Below, piece by piece: positions 25,601-35,300 of a stretch of DNA of 64,000 nt. The position numbers and the translations under genes are program-made. The first letter of the stretch is position 1. Each line of letters begins with the position of its first letter. Under the pieces are notes generated by a model, which worked only from the letters and a program-made list of their open reading frames with translations, was not told the DNA's origin and ran no database searches. Origin of the DNA: Prinia subflava (taxonomy: Eukaryota; Chordata; Aves; Passeriformes; Cisticolidae); assembly GCF_021018805.1 (NCBI RefSeq), contig NC_086253.1, forward strand, positions 12,092,735 to 12,156,734, given 5' to 3'.

Positions 25601-27717
25601 GTTTTCCTTCACCTCTTAGCAAGGATTGCAAGCTGTTCTCTGAGCTTATGACAGAATCTGATTTTAAGAGAAGCTGAACAATGAAGTGATAAACCATGAC
25701 AGCATGTAAAGTTTTTCGAGGCTGTTTTTCCCTCCATAATTTTACAGACCAAGGAATGCCATATTGCTTCCTTGCTATCTTAAAAGGATTTCTTTATAGT
25801 AGTAGAATCCACCACTTAGTTAAGCCTTACATGTTAGAGTATAATTGCCTTGTGATTTTCAGACCAAAGGGCATCAAGTACATGCCCTAAGCAAATATGC
25901 CAGGTTCAAGATCATTGTTTAACATTTACATTGCCAAAATCCCAAATGAAACGGACAGCCATTATATACATGGGCCACTGTGGGTAGGAACAGTGAACAT
26001 GAAATTGTGACCACTTGATACCAAAATTGTCACTACTGAAATAATCTGCAGTATTTTTATTTTTTTGTTGTTTCCATAATGACTGTTTATTTAGTAACAG
26101 TAATTAAGATTGGCTAACATTTATTTTCAATGCTAAATTGAGCTGTCTTCTACTCCTTTGATCCTCTAGGAGCTCCGTCTGGCAGGTTATTTAGCTAAAC
26201 TGACGAGGGTGCCAATGGGGGTGTTGCACAGGGTCCTGAACTTGCTGCTGCCCTCCAGCTCACAAAGTGAGGTTCTTTCTGTCCTCGAGTCCATCAGTAA
26301 ATATTCAGATGGTGTTGTTGAAAGTGACAGTAATGCAGATGACTCTGGCAGCTGTAAGAAAAGGTAGGTGTGATGTTTTCTGGTAGACCACTGCCAGACA
26401 AGATTGTTGCTTAATGTGTATATGCATGTGCTGGACAATGAGATTGACAGCTATAGGAAAAAATCACAGGTGTATAAGTTTCCTTTTGAACTTTTTTTGG
26501 GTAAAAATGCTTAAAAACTGCTACCTTATTTTGTGAAATATTTTAACTATAATAAATAGATTGATAAAAAGTTTAGAAATGTTTATAAGTTTATTAATTA
26601 AACAGTTATTTCAGAGATTTATAAACACTGTTCTGATCATTTTCTTTCCATTGCCTGAATTGGAGTTCGTTAAAATATTTTTGATCCACTTTTTTTTTAT
26701 AATGTTCACAACACACCAGGTTTTTAGATGTCTGTAGCTCTTAAAGATGTAAAAGAGATCCTCCTTCCTAACAGTAGAAGTTGCAGCCTTGCTGATGTCT
26801 GTGAAAAATGTGTATATGGGGGGATTTACTGTTGGGAATTTTTCTTTCCTACTCCTTCAGGAAGAGCCAAGAGTTGTGGCAAACACTGGAGAACAAAATA
26901 AGGCAAGATCTGGTAAACAGAAGTTTAGAAAAGATCCCTTCCCTAAACAAGAGAAAAGACAGGTAAGGAGAAAACCAGAACAAACATACCTGGGTTTTTT
27001 GTTTGTTTGTTTATAGTTTATTTAATGTCCCAAGATTCTTCCTACAGCTGTTTGAAATCAGAAAATTAGTCATAAGTAGCATTTTCTAACACTGTTCTAT
27101 TTAGTGCTTGTGTTTCCTACAACATATATACACATAATAAGCAGTATAGGAAATACCTAAAAAGATTTTTCTGTACATAACCACAAAACTCTCACATTTT
27201 TCACATACATTTCTCATCTTCTCTGTATTTATTTATTATAAGGTTACCTTTCCTTTTGCAATTTTGTATCTCAGAAGATGGTATGTGAATTATTGGGGAT
27301 TAAAACTACAATTCACTCTGTTGAAATATGGTTTTCTTTAGCTTCCAAAGTCACCACTTCTATGGCAAGGTATAACATAGGAAGTTATGCATTTTTTTTG
27401 CCTCAGTTTTCACTTTTAAACTCAATTTTTTTCATTAATGTAGCTTGATAAAGAAGAAGCAACTTGCTCTCTTGGAAAAAGCAGCATTCATTCACCTGGG
27501 ACGCTCACCTGCACATCCTCCTGTGGAACAGCCTGCTCCACCCGTTCCTCTGAGCTCTGCAGCTGCTGAAGCTGTAGAGCTGTTCGACACAGGGGAGAAG
27601 ATATTTTTGTTCCGTGAGCCAAGTGATCCAATACTGGCTTTGCATAATTTTCCAAGAAAAAAGAAAAAGAACTTTCTTAATTCTAAAAAGGCTGCTTGTG
27701 CAAACATGGACTCATAA
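1349..27717 (+). CDS. EVC2: EVC2 (limbin), 3' two-thirds, 13 coding exons
   Basis: Joined exons are 1349-1673, 2396-2635, 3318-3493, 9590-9749, 11038-11498, 14422-14626, 15925-16047, 19869-20096, 21799-22007, 23446-23533, 26170-26363, 26861-26962 and 27444-27717. The join is open for 927 full codons and ends in TAA. EVC2 is a single-pass ciliary membrane protein. With EVC it forms a complex at the base of primary cilia that binds Smoothened and passes the Hedgehog signal to SUFU/GLI. The part here is the cytoplasmic region: charged, Glu/Lys/Arg/Leu-rich, mostly predicted coiled coil. Signal peptide, ectodomain and membrane helix are outside the window to the left. Landmarks shared with human EVC2 (remembered sequence, not a computed alignment) are 'RADADLEA', 'EIQEEY.RKMVALTAEC', 'NELHSIFFTQI'-like, 'KLIT.RRRE.LQK', 'SLSEEELLR.RQE', 'VVLEDLLEN' and 'FLN.KKAA'. 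No frameshift or internal stop was found. EVC is normally head-to-head with EVC2, so it should lie left of the window. Confidence 0.96.
2396..2635 (+). CDS. EVC2: EVC2 exon (probable exon 11)
   Basis: The acceptor 'tctttgcag|cctgct' and donor 'tacag|gtaata' bound 80 codons in phase 0. The peptide runs from 'PAVECRSLLDKLHRLEQD' to 'EAAKTLVEGYSKIQ'. It aligns without gaps to the human segment ending 'LLQNYSKIQ'. It includes 'ELHTIFFTQITNATLKGELK', a conserved helix. Confidence 0.95.
3318..3493 (+). CDS. EVC2: EVC2 exon (probable exon 12)
   Basis: The acceptor is 'cctgtag|ggtgac' and the donor 'aaag|gtaaat'. The peptide starts 'GDIEELMDFLQACKKYHLNK' (human 'ENVEELMDFFQASKRYHLSK') and ends in 'ITKTE' plus two bases of an Arg codon. 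That codon is completed 6.1 kb downstream. Confidence 0.95.
3494..9589 (+). other. EVC2 intron, 6.1 kb
   Basis: Donor GTAAAT, acceptor TTACAG. AT-rich; the open frames are short and show no family resemblance. A roughly 20-nt imperfect tandem duplication ('cctaagtttagc..ttga') sits near 4716-4754. No transposable element was recognised. Confidence 0.8.
9590..9749 (+). CDS. EVC2: EVC2 exon (probable exon 13)
   Basis: The acceptor is 'ttattacag|a'. The first base completes an Arg codon, then the exon reads 'AGHLPESHLGILLDRAETE' (human 'AGYLDEDQMEMLLERAQTE'). It ends with the basic 'KLITRRRREMLQK' before donor 'aag|gtaatt'. The true coding start is 9590, upstream of the in-frame TTG at 9615. 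Confidence 0.95.
11038..11498 (+). CDS. EVC2: EVC2 exon (probable exon 14), GC donor
   Basis: This is the largest coding exon in the window, 461 nt. The acceptor is a tandem 'tcagcag'. Starting at 11038 gives 'QKEHQKEQ', equal in length to human 'HREQRREQ'; starting at 11041 would drop one Gln. The middle contains 'FVQELVKLNVPKLFLLEAVE' and the end 'SEQKEIRSWEQSIF' plus the AT of a Met codon. The 3' splice junction fits only a GC donor (AT|GCAAGT), because the nearby GT four bases downstream breaks the reading frame. Confidence 0.92.
11499..14421 (+). other. EVC2 GC-AG intron, 2.9 kb
   Basis: The intron starts GCAAGT instead of GTAAGT and ends TTAACAG. It contains a locally GC-rich patch (about 11940-12220) in otherwise AT-rich DNA, and a perfect 16-bp-arm hairpin (14191-14231) shortly before the acceptor. 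The donor assignment rests on reading frame plus alignment to human EVC2. Confidence 0.88.
14191..14231. repeat. Perfect 16-bp inverted repeat (hairpin) in EVC2 intron
   Basis: Arms 14191-14206 (AAATTCTGCATCCAGA) and 14216-14231 are exact reverse complements, with a 9-nt loop. After a 4x5-nt internal loop a further GGAC/GTCC pairing is possible, giving a stem about 60 nt long, roughly the lower size range of a pre-miRNA. It lies about 190 nt upstream of the next exon. Confidence 0.75.
14422..14626 (+). CDS. EVC2: EVC2 exon (probable exon 15)
   Basis: The acceptor is 'ttttttaacag|g' and the donor 'aaacag|gtgaga'. The single leading G completes ATG from the previous exon. The exon then reads 'ILLSSPLSLSEEELLRLRQE', aligned to human 'KLCSSVFSLSEEELLRMRQE', followed by 'PKIRARTLLQAFEVE'. 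It ends in phase 0 with 'TNKQ'. Confidence 0.94.
15925..16047 (+). CDS. EVC2: EVC2 exon (probable exon 16), NAGNAG acceptor
   Basis: The acceptor region is 'ttgttgcagcag|cat'. Either AG keeps the frame, so the start is 15925 or 15928. The donor 'agg|gtaagt' is a perfect consensus. The peptide is short and basic ('SKMGKTGSKNRNKLDILKK'), matching the human Ser/Lys-rich 'SKVRKSRSKSKSKGELLKK' in length, then 'SLQDKILIYEDSVKDENLKR'. Confidence 0.93.
16048..19868 (+). other. EVC2 intron, 3.8 kb
   Basis: Donor GTAAGT, acceptor after an 8-T run. It contains a 57-bp inverted-repeat element (17782-17838) and an AT-rich self-complementary stretch near 17463-17510. No coding exon was recognised. Confidence 0.8.
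17782..17838. mobile_element. Candidate 57-bp terminal-inverted-repeat element with 5-bp duplication
   Basis: The element begins TGTCCTGG and ends CCAGGACA, exact 8-bp terminal inverted repeats with TG...CA ends. It is flanked on both sides by CTCTC (17777-17781 and 17839-17843), which could be a target-site duplication. A second inverted pair, GCTGGT/ACCAGC, lies inside. It could be an internally deleted LTR or a tiny non-autonomous element. The flanking CT richness weakens the duplication argument. Confidence 0.4.
19869..20096 (+). CDS. EVC2: EVC2 exon (probable exon 17)
   Basis: The acceptor is a long T tract followed by 'tttttag|att'; the donor is 'cct|gtaagt'. The exon is in phase 0 at both ends, 76 codons. 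The peptide begins 'IKDELQLEKECHLRSLENK'. It contains 'ASLAFQKTVKKSKILELYTA' (human 'VALQFQKASRVTETLSAYTA') and ends 'IQILEAHNP'. Confidence 0.94.
20097..21798 (+). other. EVC2 intron, 1.7 kb
   Basis: Donor GTAAGT, acceptor CTCTAG. I see no recognisable coding or repeat feature in it. Confidence 0.8.
21799..22007 (+). CDS. EVC2: EVC2 exon (probable exon 18)
   Basis: The acceptor is 'atctctag|gaggtt' and the donor 'caaag|gtaagt'. It reads 'EVEELDRKLEYEMLHKESAQ' (human 'ELQELERKLEDQLVQQEAAQ'), then 'RHMTILLRQAMNKCRQFIN' and 'LYQQ', leaving two bases of a Ser codon for the next exon. Confidence 0.95.
22008..23445 (+). other. EVC2 intron, 1.4 kb
   Basis: Donor GTAAGT, acceptor TTCAG after 'tgtctttcac'. 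I see no recognisable coding or repeat feature in it. Confidence 0.8.
23446..23533 (+). CDS. EVC2: EVC2 exon (probable exon 19)
   Basis: The acceptor is 'cacttcag|c' and the donor 'cag|gtaagc'. After completing the split Ser codon it reads 'LRDEQWNCVVLEDLLENIET', close to human 'LREEQQNSVVLEDLLENMEA', and ends 'NAFLSIYSQ' in phase 0. It is only 88 nt long. Confidence 0.95.
23534..26169 (+). other. EVC2 intron, 2.6 kb
   Basis: Donor GTAAGC, acceptor CTCTAG. The open frames are short and chance-like. No repeat element was recognised. Confidence 0.8.
26170..26363 (+). CDS. EVC2: EVC2 exon (probable exon 20)
   Basis: The acceptor is 'cctctag|gagctc' and the donor 'aaaag|gtaggt'. The peptide starts 'ELRLAGYLAKLTRVPMGVLH' (human 'ELRLASYLARMAMVPGATLR'). 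It continues 'LNLLLPSSSQSEVLSVLES' and ends in a Ser/Asp-rich stretch, 'VVESDSNADDSGSCKK', similar in character to the acidic human segment at this place. Confidence 0.95.
26861..26962 (+). CDS. EVC2: EVC2 exon (probable exon 21)
   Basis: The acceptor is 'ctccttcag|g' and the donor 'acag|gtaagg'. The exon is split-codon at both ends. It reads 'KSQELWQTLENKIRQDLVNR' and then 'SLEKIPSLNKRKD', matching human 'KHQSWWQALDGKLRGDLISR' and the following basic stretch. The conserved Trp and the alternating basic/hydrophobic pattern support it. Confidence 0.94.
27444..27717 (+). CDS. EVC2: EVC2 terminal coding exon with stop (probable exon 22)
   Basis: The acceptor is 'attaatgtag|c'. The first base completes a Ser codon, then the exon reads 'LIKKKQLALLEKAAFIHLG', a Pro/Ala-rich spacer, and 'ELFDTGEKIFLFREPSDPIL' (human 'DLLNTGEKLFIFRNPKEPEI'). 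It closes with 'RKKKKNFLNSKKAACANMDS' and TAA at 27715-27717. This C-terminal region corresponds to the segment lost in Weyers acrofacial dysostosis. In the literature it anchors the EVC complex through IQCE/EFCAB7. The human Trp after KKAA is Cys here. Confidence 0.95.
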
Positions 27718-28865
27718 GAGCAACTTCTATGTAAAGTATCAGTTAGGGAAGAGGAAGTTACTTAAAGTTAAGTAAAATGATGAAGAAGAATGAAGTGTAC
27801 GGTTGAAATAATGTGTGTTGTTTTAATCTGATTTGTCTGATATTGGAGAGATCTAATTTTACAGTGGCACAGTTAATGACATGCATCTTATATTTTTTAA
27901 TTCTTGTCAAGTGCTTTGTTGCACTTGGTGAAATATGGGTGTTCTATGATGCACATTCTGGCAGGCAGGACTCTGTGTTCAACCACTACATTTTGGTCAT
28001 TTTTGCACTGATTTTACCATAGCTGTATTTTAATAGTTTATACAGAAAGGCTATTTATTGTATATAGTAGGCACTGATTTGCTATTCTTGTATTTATATT
28101 TTTGTGGTAAGCTGCAGTATAGCAGATGGCATCAAGAGATGAAGTGGATGAACCACATGTCCACTGTTCTCTGATTTTATGTTCTTCTAGGTAATTTACT
28201 GTTTAACATTGTGTTCCTAATAGGCTTTGCATGTTACTTCTGCAGTCTGTTACTATTGTGACAGCTGCTACTCCAGATCTCTGGCATATACTGGGTACTT
28301 AGCCTTACATCCTGGAGTAACTTCAGCATTTCTAAACTTACTTCAGTTGAGCTGTGAGTGTAGCTACAGTTCCAAACTGTTCAATATTTACAACCTGTTG
28401 CAGTCGTCTTCATGGTAAAGCAGTGTTGTCACATTTGCTCAGGAGAAAGTGAAAAATGTAAATGGGTATGTAATGCCTTCAGAAGCTCTTCTGATTGCAG
28501 TGCTGCCAATTTTCAAAATTTTAGGTATTTTTGAAGTTCTTATTCCTGAATTTCTCTAAATTGATGAGAATATAATTTTATGTTTCAAAAAGAGTTAATT
28601 TTTAAACTTGTCTAGTTTACTCGAAGAATCCTGTAAATATGAATCCTCAAAAGAGGAACAGGAAAAAACTAATTAAAATAACCACATGTATTTGTTAATA
28701 TTTTATATTATTCAAGCCTATTTTGAGGGGGTTGTAACTGTATTTGAATGCTATGCTCTGAGGCCGCTGTGATCATATATTTTGTATTTTTTCATGTACA
28801 GATCTCTGCCTTTTTATTAACAGAGTGCCATGTTATTTAAAAATTAAAATATTACAATATACATG
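27718..28865 (+). other. EVC2: EVC2 3' UTR (extent estimated)
   Basis: AT-rich sequence follows the EVC2 stop with no convincing new coding exon. I place the end just after the ATTAAA at 28843-28848. Other possible ends follow the ATTAAA at 28672-28677 or the AATAAA at 29391-29396, so the length is uncertain. Confidence 0.5.
28843..28848 (+). terminator. Candidate polyadenylation signal ATTAAA
   Basis: ATTAAA is the commonest variant of the poly(A) hexamer. It lies about 1.1 kb after the EVC2 stop. TGTA words occur shortly upstream ('tttgtatttt', 'catgtacag') and a G/T-containing stretch 25-35 nt downstream. An RNA 3' end would be needed to confirm it. Confidence 0.4.
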
Positions 28866-31800
28866 TATCTGCAGTTGGCATATTTTCCCCCACTTCTCTG
28901 ACAAGTTGAAATATTCATCCCACAGTAAACAACAATTAGTGTTTCCTACCACTACTAGCATTAGAAAATGTATGCAGTAATTAGACTGACAGTCCTAATT
29001 ATTATTTGGTTGCTTGCTTCAATCTTTTCATGGAAGTATTTGCTGTGACAGAAAGAGGAGTGAGTTCAGAGTTGCTGTTTTAAGCGTGTCTGGAATTCCA
29101 TCCCCAAGGCATGGGTGGGTGGAGAGCAGGGTCTGTCCTGCCTTGGAGGTGGGCCAGAGCTGTATAGGAGGAGGCTCAGGTGTTTCAGAAAGAGGCAAGA
29201 AAGCAATTGGAAAATTTGGACAGCTCATGGCTGCAAGGAGCCCTTGAAAGCTGAACGACCTTCTTGAATGTCAGTGCCTCCCAGGATTTCTTTGCAAGCC
29301 CAGACTCTTCACTGGTAAGATGTAAGAGGGAAATGACAGTAACTCATCACAGATAAGATATGGAGGCCAATAGCTCTAGTAGGTTACAAAAATAAAATGC
29401 AACATCTGAATATTAATTACAATATCAATTTATTATCCTTAATAGACAATCTCTATGTTTAGCAATAGAAAGCTGATTTGTAACTCTCTCACACCTCATC
29501 ACAAATTTGAAGCGGTTCAGTGATTGTAACTATTCTAGCGGGGAAAGTCACGCCCTGCTATGAGTCACTCTCATATCATGCAGTACATGTTCCAAGAAAC
29601 ATCCAGGTCTTAACATCTCTTGTGCCTTGTGAAAGAAGTACTAACTAGAAAATAACCCACTTCAGTAAAGGGTTGGTTTATATTTAGCTTTGAGTCACGC
29701 AGAGGACAGAGGGCCGGCTGTTGATTGTGCAGTTTCGTGTGTGTGTCATAGGTATTACCATCCTTATTTCGCAGCTGCTCTCCCAAAGAATGTGTGTGCT
29801 GGACAAGCCTGGCTTCACAGTCATTGATACAAGAAGTAATAACAGGCCAAGTTCTTCAGTACTTGAAACATTGTCCAAATCAATTGTGTTCCCCTGGAAG
29901 TTCATTGCTTCTCCTGTTGCCCTTGACGGTTCCCTGTGTACTCCCATCTCCTTTACACTGTTGCCTTCCTCAACATGAAGCCATTCGACAATAAACCAAA
30001 ACAGATAAAGAACAAGCAAAAGTAACTGTCTTTGGACAATGAGACTTTAATCCATACAGTAAATAACAGCTTACTGGCAATGGTAAATTTTATTGAAGAA
30101 ATTGTTCTCCATGCTAGGCTAATAAACTGTGGCTTTGTTAGGATTTTTCAGCATGTACTTCAGGAATGTTAGCTTGCAGCTAGCAGCCCTTGTGCCCCGG
30201 GTTCAAGATTTTCAGGAGGCTTAGTTTCCTCAAGCTCCTCATCATTATCAATAACCTACCTTTCTGCTCACCTTGCTGTATTTTTGGCTTGGGATATCTG
30301 GATACTGGATTAGCATGCCATACATATTCCTCACTGTGTCAAGCTTTTAAATAAAATATTACATATTGAAGGTTGGTGGTTTTTAAATAAAAAGGATCCC
30401 AAGTGATGAAAAATATTTTAGGGAAGATGCACTAAAAATGTTCTGCAGTGATTGAGGTGAAAATGCTTCCGTGGGTTGAGATTTCCTATCATAAATTTAT
30501 ATTTAATTTCTTTAATTTCGGTATTGTGTATTAATTTATTATGAAGTAGAATACATGCTGAGCTTAATGAAGAATAATTCATACCAAGAGTGAATAACTG
30601 GATATTCTGGGAGAGACTGTCAAAGTCAATCTGTTGTAAACAAAAGTGAGAATACCTATATGGACCTGGTACTTCACTACAGAAAAATGTAAAAATGGAA
30701 GGATTGACACTTTGGTAGAAATAATTGTTATATTTAATAGGTTTTATCTTACCTACTGTTTACTGTAACTATTTTGGATTCAGATCAATTTTTTAAGTGA
30801 TAATGTCTCTTCAATAAGGTCAGTTCTGCAAAATACTTGCCTGCCTTGTTTGAACCTGGGGAGCTCATGCTGCTTTCTTTCATTATCTGGTATTTACCCA
30901 GCTGCTGTTTTAACACCTTCATTTCTTCTGGGGAAAGTTGAGTTTTTATGCTCTTACCTTTGTACAACCCAGTGCCAATAATTACACTGCCTTTCATCAG
31001 CAGCTCCAGCTTCCCAAGAGACTGACAGGGGGATTTTCAAAGCATCAAATGCCAAATTCACTCATCTGTTGCCCCGTGCTGTGCTTATGCAGCTTTAGGT
31101 GTACCAGCATAAAGCTTATTTTCCTTGCTGAGTTATAAAGCTGTATTGTCACAGGCTGTTGAGAGCTGTGTGAGTTCATATGAATTGCAATATTGTACAA
31201 GTGATGGACATTATCCTCCTAGCTGAGTGCTCCAGGTAGGATCTAGCCTTTTCCACTTTCTGTTTCTCCACTCAGGATCTCTTGTAGGAATGACTGGCAA
31301 AGGCCACCAGCTCAGGTCTTTAGTACTGTCTTCCTACTTGTTTTCTTATTATTCACAGGGAGCAAGGCAGGGAAAGTCAGTTAGACTGCACACTTGTGGG
31401 CTCACTGTTTGCCTTTGTGTTGCAGACAAACTGTGACCTAAACTTAATTTTAATCTCATTAATATATTTAATGAGAACTGGTAATGTCCACCTCTGTGTT
31501 TGAGCAGTCTTGTTATCTAAAACCACTTGTTACTTTTCTCACCTCAGCTGTATCCAGAAGCTTGAGAATCACACTGAGCAAAAGCACTTTGTTTTCTCCA
31601 AGGTTCAGAGATTCCTCTGGAGAGCAGAAGACAGACATTTGCAGGGAACAGAATTTTGTCTACTTCTTTGGAGCATCTTCTTCAGTTATGCCAAGATGCT
31701 ACCTCAGAAAAGAGGCTGTGTATTTTTCAACCACTGTTGTTTGAAAAAAGATGACCAAATAAGCAAATAAATTAAAATGTGGAAGTGTCAGGTATCATTC

Positions 31801-32307
31801 CAAGCCAAAATAGCCATCACAATCTGAGGGCAGAACTTGGTAGATTTGATCTCTGCTGATAGAATTTAGTCCTTGGTAGTGTGTAGTTGAGAATGACAGC
31901 TGATTACAATATGTGAATGGTTTTATAGTTACTGAACTGAGCAGAGATATCCCTATGCAGGGTTTCAGAAGAAGTAAAATATTTCTTTCAGGAGTATGAC
32001 TGAAAGGCCATTATAAAATACCTTGAGTGGATAGATGTGCAATGTCTGTACCAGATGGGATAAATGTGTAATTGTTTGTTGTATTTTTCCAATATATTGT
32101 TGTTCTGCTTATGGCTTGACTATCGCTAGTAATTAAATCTTGTCGTGTCTGCCAACAGATTTTTATTCATTTGCTGTTGATTGCTAGTAATTCATCACTC
32201 TAAAATTACCATTTTGGTCCTTGTTTTATCCTTTCCTAAGCCTCCCTTTTTTTCTTGGAGAAGGAATATGTTAGAGATTGGAATGATTCAAACCCACATG
32301 AATCCCC

Positions 32308-32309
<2 letters not shown>
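28866..32309. other. Intergenic DNA downstream of EVC2
   Basis: No gene recognised. It contains the alternative AATAAA at 29391 and a weak minus-strand exon-like segment at 30958-31021. Open frames near 29.7-30.0 kb exist on both strands but match nothing I know. Confidence 0.7.
29391..29396 (+). terminator. Alternative polyadenylation signal AATAAA
   Basis: This is the first canonical AATAAA I find downstream of the EVC2 stop, about 1.67 kb away. It could define a longer 3' UTR. No strong downstream GU-rich element stands out. Confidence 0.25.

Positions 32310-32350
<41 letters not shown>
32310..32350 (-). repeat. Homopolymer T41 (poly-A on the minus strand)
   Basis: An uninterrupted run of 41 T after 'aatccccac'. 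On the minus strand it reads as a poly(A) tail following sequence at higher coordinates. It may be a simple microsatellite or the tail of a retrocopy. I could not identify the body of such a copy or a clear target duplication. Confidence 0.9.
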
Positions 32351-32355
<5 letters not shown>

Positions 32356-35300
32356 GTTTTCTCTTTAGTTGTAGGGTTAGATGATGGTTTAATGAACACT
32401 GAGTAGCTTTGTCGCTACCTGAAAGACTGCTGGCCAAATCTGGGGTACTGTACATTGCTTTTCTGCACACAGTTTTCGAAAACAAATGTAGTATGCCATG
32501 TTAAAAGAAAAAAAAATCTAATAAAACCCAGACAAGCTACAGAATCTATCAATATGACTTATGTGGCTTTATAAAGAGATGTAAGCCTGTGAACAAATTC
32601 TACAATAATGCAACTATCTTTTCATAGGAGAGAAGAGGAAAAACCACATCTAATCAATTTGATATAAGTGTTAGATTCACAATTCCCTTTACTAACTTTC
32701 CATCTTATGTAACAAACCAGCATGCTCTTAACACGAATGTCTTTTTAAAGGGATGTAGTGATTTTTGTAGAATATGTTCCTAGTTGCATAGGTGGTGGAG
32801 AAAATGGAGTCTTGGTTTCCATGGACTGGTTTCAGTCCTGTGTCTGGGTTTCAGACAAGAGCTGGAATTATGTGGTTCTCCCTTGTGTGAGGAGAATGGC
32901 TCTGTGCAGCAGCCAGTGAAGTCTGTGGCTGCAGAGAACAAATTCTGTGTGTTCCCAGTTGAAGTAGGTAATCCTTGGAGAGGTGTTTGTTTTTGGTTTT
33001 GGGGTTGGTTTTTTAATGAAGTCTACGAGACAATATATAAATGTAGGTTTACTTTTGCAATCTCTGAACATAGTCCCTGCTGTGTCAGTGCTAAGAAGCT
33101 GCTTATAGTATTGGGTTTTATCTTCAGTCTGCAAACCCAGACACAAAACTTTGTGTCATCTCTGCTCAGAAAACAGCCAGGATGAAGTGATTCCCTACAG
33201 ATCAGCTCCTACCTTGCCCTCCAGGGTCTCTTTTTGAATGGAGATGTGACAATTTGCCACAGGTACTGGGATCCAAAACCTAAGAAAAGCTCTGGATTTT
33301 TTTGTCAACACCTTTCATTCAGTTTTAGTTTTCTGTCGTGAGAGGGTTAAACAAGAAGCCTGTGTGAATCCCAGTGATGGATGAATAGATCTGGGAACAG
33401 GCCCCGATTCACTTCATTTCGCTTGTAAATAGAACAACAAGTGAAAAATCCTACCAGCAGTGGATAAGGCAGTTTGCAGCCAGCAGTTGAATATGCAACA
33501 TAGCCCTTCATGGAAATTCACTCCCAAATAGCAGTGCAGTGGTGGAAAGGGGATTTGTGAGCTGTCTTCTCCAAAGCAGGTGTAGAAAAGCTGTGGATTC
33601 AGCAGATTTCCTGTGGGTTTTTGATGCAAAGCAGGAATCTGTAGCACTAATGGTGCATGTGCTGACAAAGATCTTTAAATGCATCTTGTATATTGCTGTT
33701 AAGAGTAAAGTTAATTTCTTATACTGAGCCCAGACTGTGAAAGGAATACAGTGAGGTTATGAAATTACCTTATTCTTAGAGTAACTGTATTGATGCCTTT
33801 GTGTCTGGGTTTGAGAGGTTTTCTTCCTAATTGAAGCATAAGGAGACAGCACTTCATTTGGAAATAATATCTGCTAAGGACATGTGATAAGAAAATTATG
33901 ATCCAAAAAACTCTATAAATTTTGGGGAGAAAAAAACCCTGCAGAAATGACTGGGCATCTTCCTGTCTCCTCCATTTTTAACACATATGAATAGTTCCTT
34001 AAATGTGATACCATTTACATAAATAAGGATGTCAGGGTTTGGTTAATACAACCCCTGCAGACAGTGATTCAGTGTCACATACCTCTAGGCAGTAATTCAG
34101 TGTGGCACAGAATCCTGCTAGCATGTTCTGGCTGTCAAAGCACACTCTGGGCTCAGGGTACATGCTACAATTTGTTCTGCTGTATTTTGACCATCTAAAT
34201 GTCATGGTGTCTAATGACAGCTAAATGTCATGGCTTTCCTCATAACTGAGAGAGGTACAGGCACTACCCCAGCATGGGTTCTCCTTCTCTTGGACCTTTT
34301 TGCCATGTATGGCTTCTGCAAGGCAGAGGTGAATTTTCATTGTGCATCTCAGAACCTCTTTGCAGAAAAGACACTGAGTTCCAGACATCGTGGTTAGGAG
34401 AGAGAACAACTATGTTTTATTAAACTAACAAATATATTTGGGCAAAGCAGAGGAGCTTTACTTCTATTAAGTAGTTTTTCAGACAAAATCAGAACTTTTC
34501 AGCTCTTGGCTGCAGTTGCTGTGGGAACAGTTTCAAACAAGTGTGGGATTAGAACTGGCCAATGTTTATAATGAAGGAATGTCTTTCATTTAAAAACAAA
34601 ACTTGTTTATCATCTATTAAACAAAATGAAATACAGACATTTAGGCTGGTTTGTTTCCACTTTCCTTTTTCCTCTTTTACTCAATTCTTTTAAATAACTG
34701 AAAATATTTTTCCCTTTACCCTGATTTTATTTAAATAGGTTTGAGGTGTTTTTTTTTACTAGAGGCAAAACATTTTATAAAATGCTTGGATAAAAGAGTT
34801 GTTCATTTTAAACCAGTTTTTAATGGCTAAATCCATAATCATGTGATCTTGTATTAGTACTAATAATAGGATATGTATTTAGGGATCCAACATCCAAAAT
34901 ATGATCTTCAATGAGTTCTTCTCTAAAGACACCTACATTTCAGAAGCCTTGAGCTGTTATTTTCCACAGTTAACTACATATTAATTTGCGGTTGTGTAGT
35001 CCAGTCTCAGTGGGACTGCATAGCTTGGTGTCTGATTGATCCTGAAACATGTTTGTCATCTAGAAATTAGGTGGGGGTGGCTCAGTGGAGGCTCCCCAGC
35101 TGTGTGCTGCTCCCAGAGCAGCATTTTGTGTGTGTGTATCCCTTGAAGGGCTGGGCTGGCCAGGTCATTGCTCACTGGCTGGTGTGGATCACACTTGCTA
35201 GAGGAACCATAGATGTACGTGGACTTTCTCACTTAAGAGTTGGGTTTTTTCCTTTCTAATCACTTCCTAATGAGTCATCAGGGCTTTACAAGGTGAGTGT

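Noticed and set aside
29684..30019. 111-codon minus-strand frame considered as a retroviral or host gene fragment.
   Set aside because: No motif of gag, pol or env and no known host family; length is within chance expectation.
32784..33185. 133-codon + strand frame.
   Set aside because: Aromatic-rich, low-information translation with no start context, splice signals or known family.
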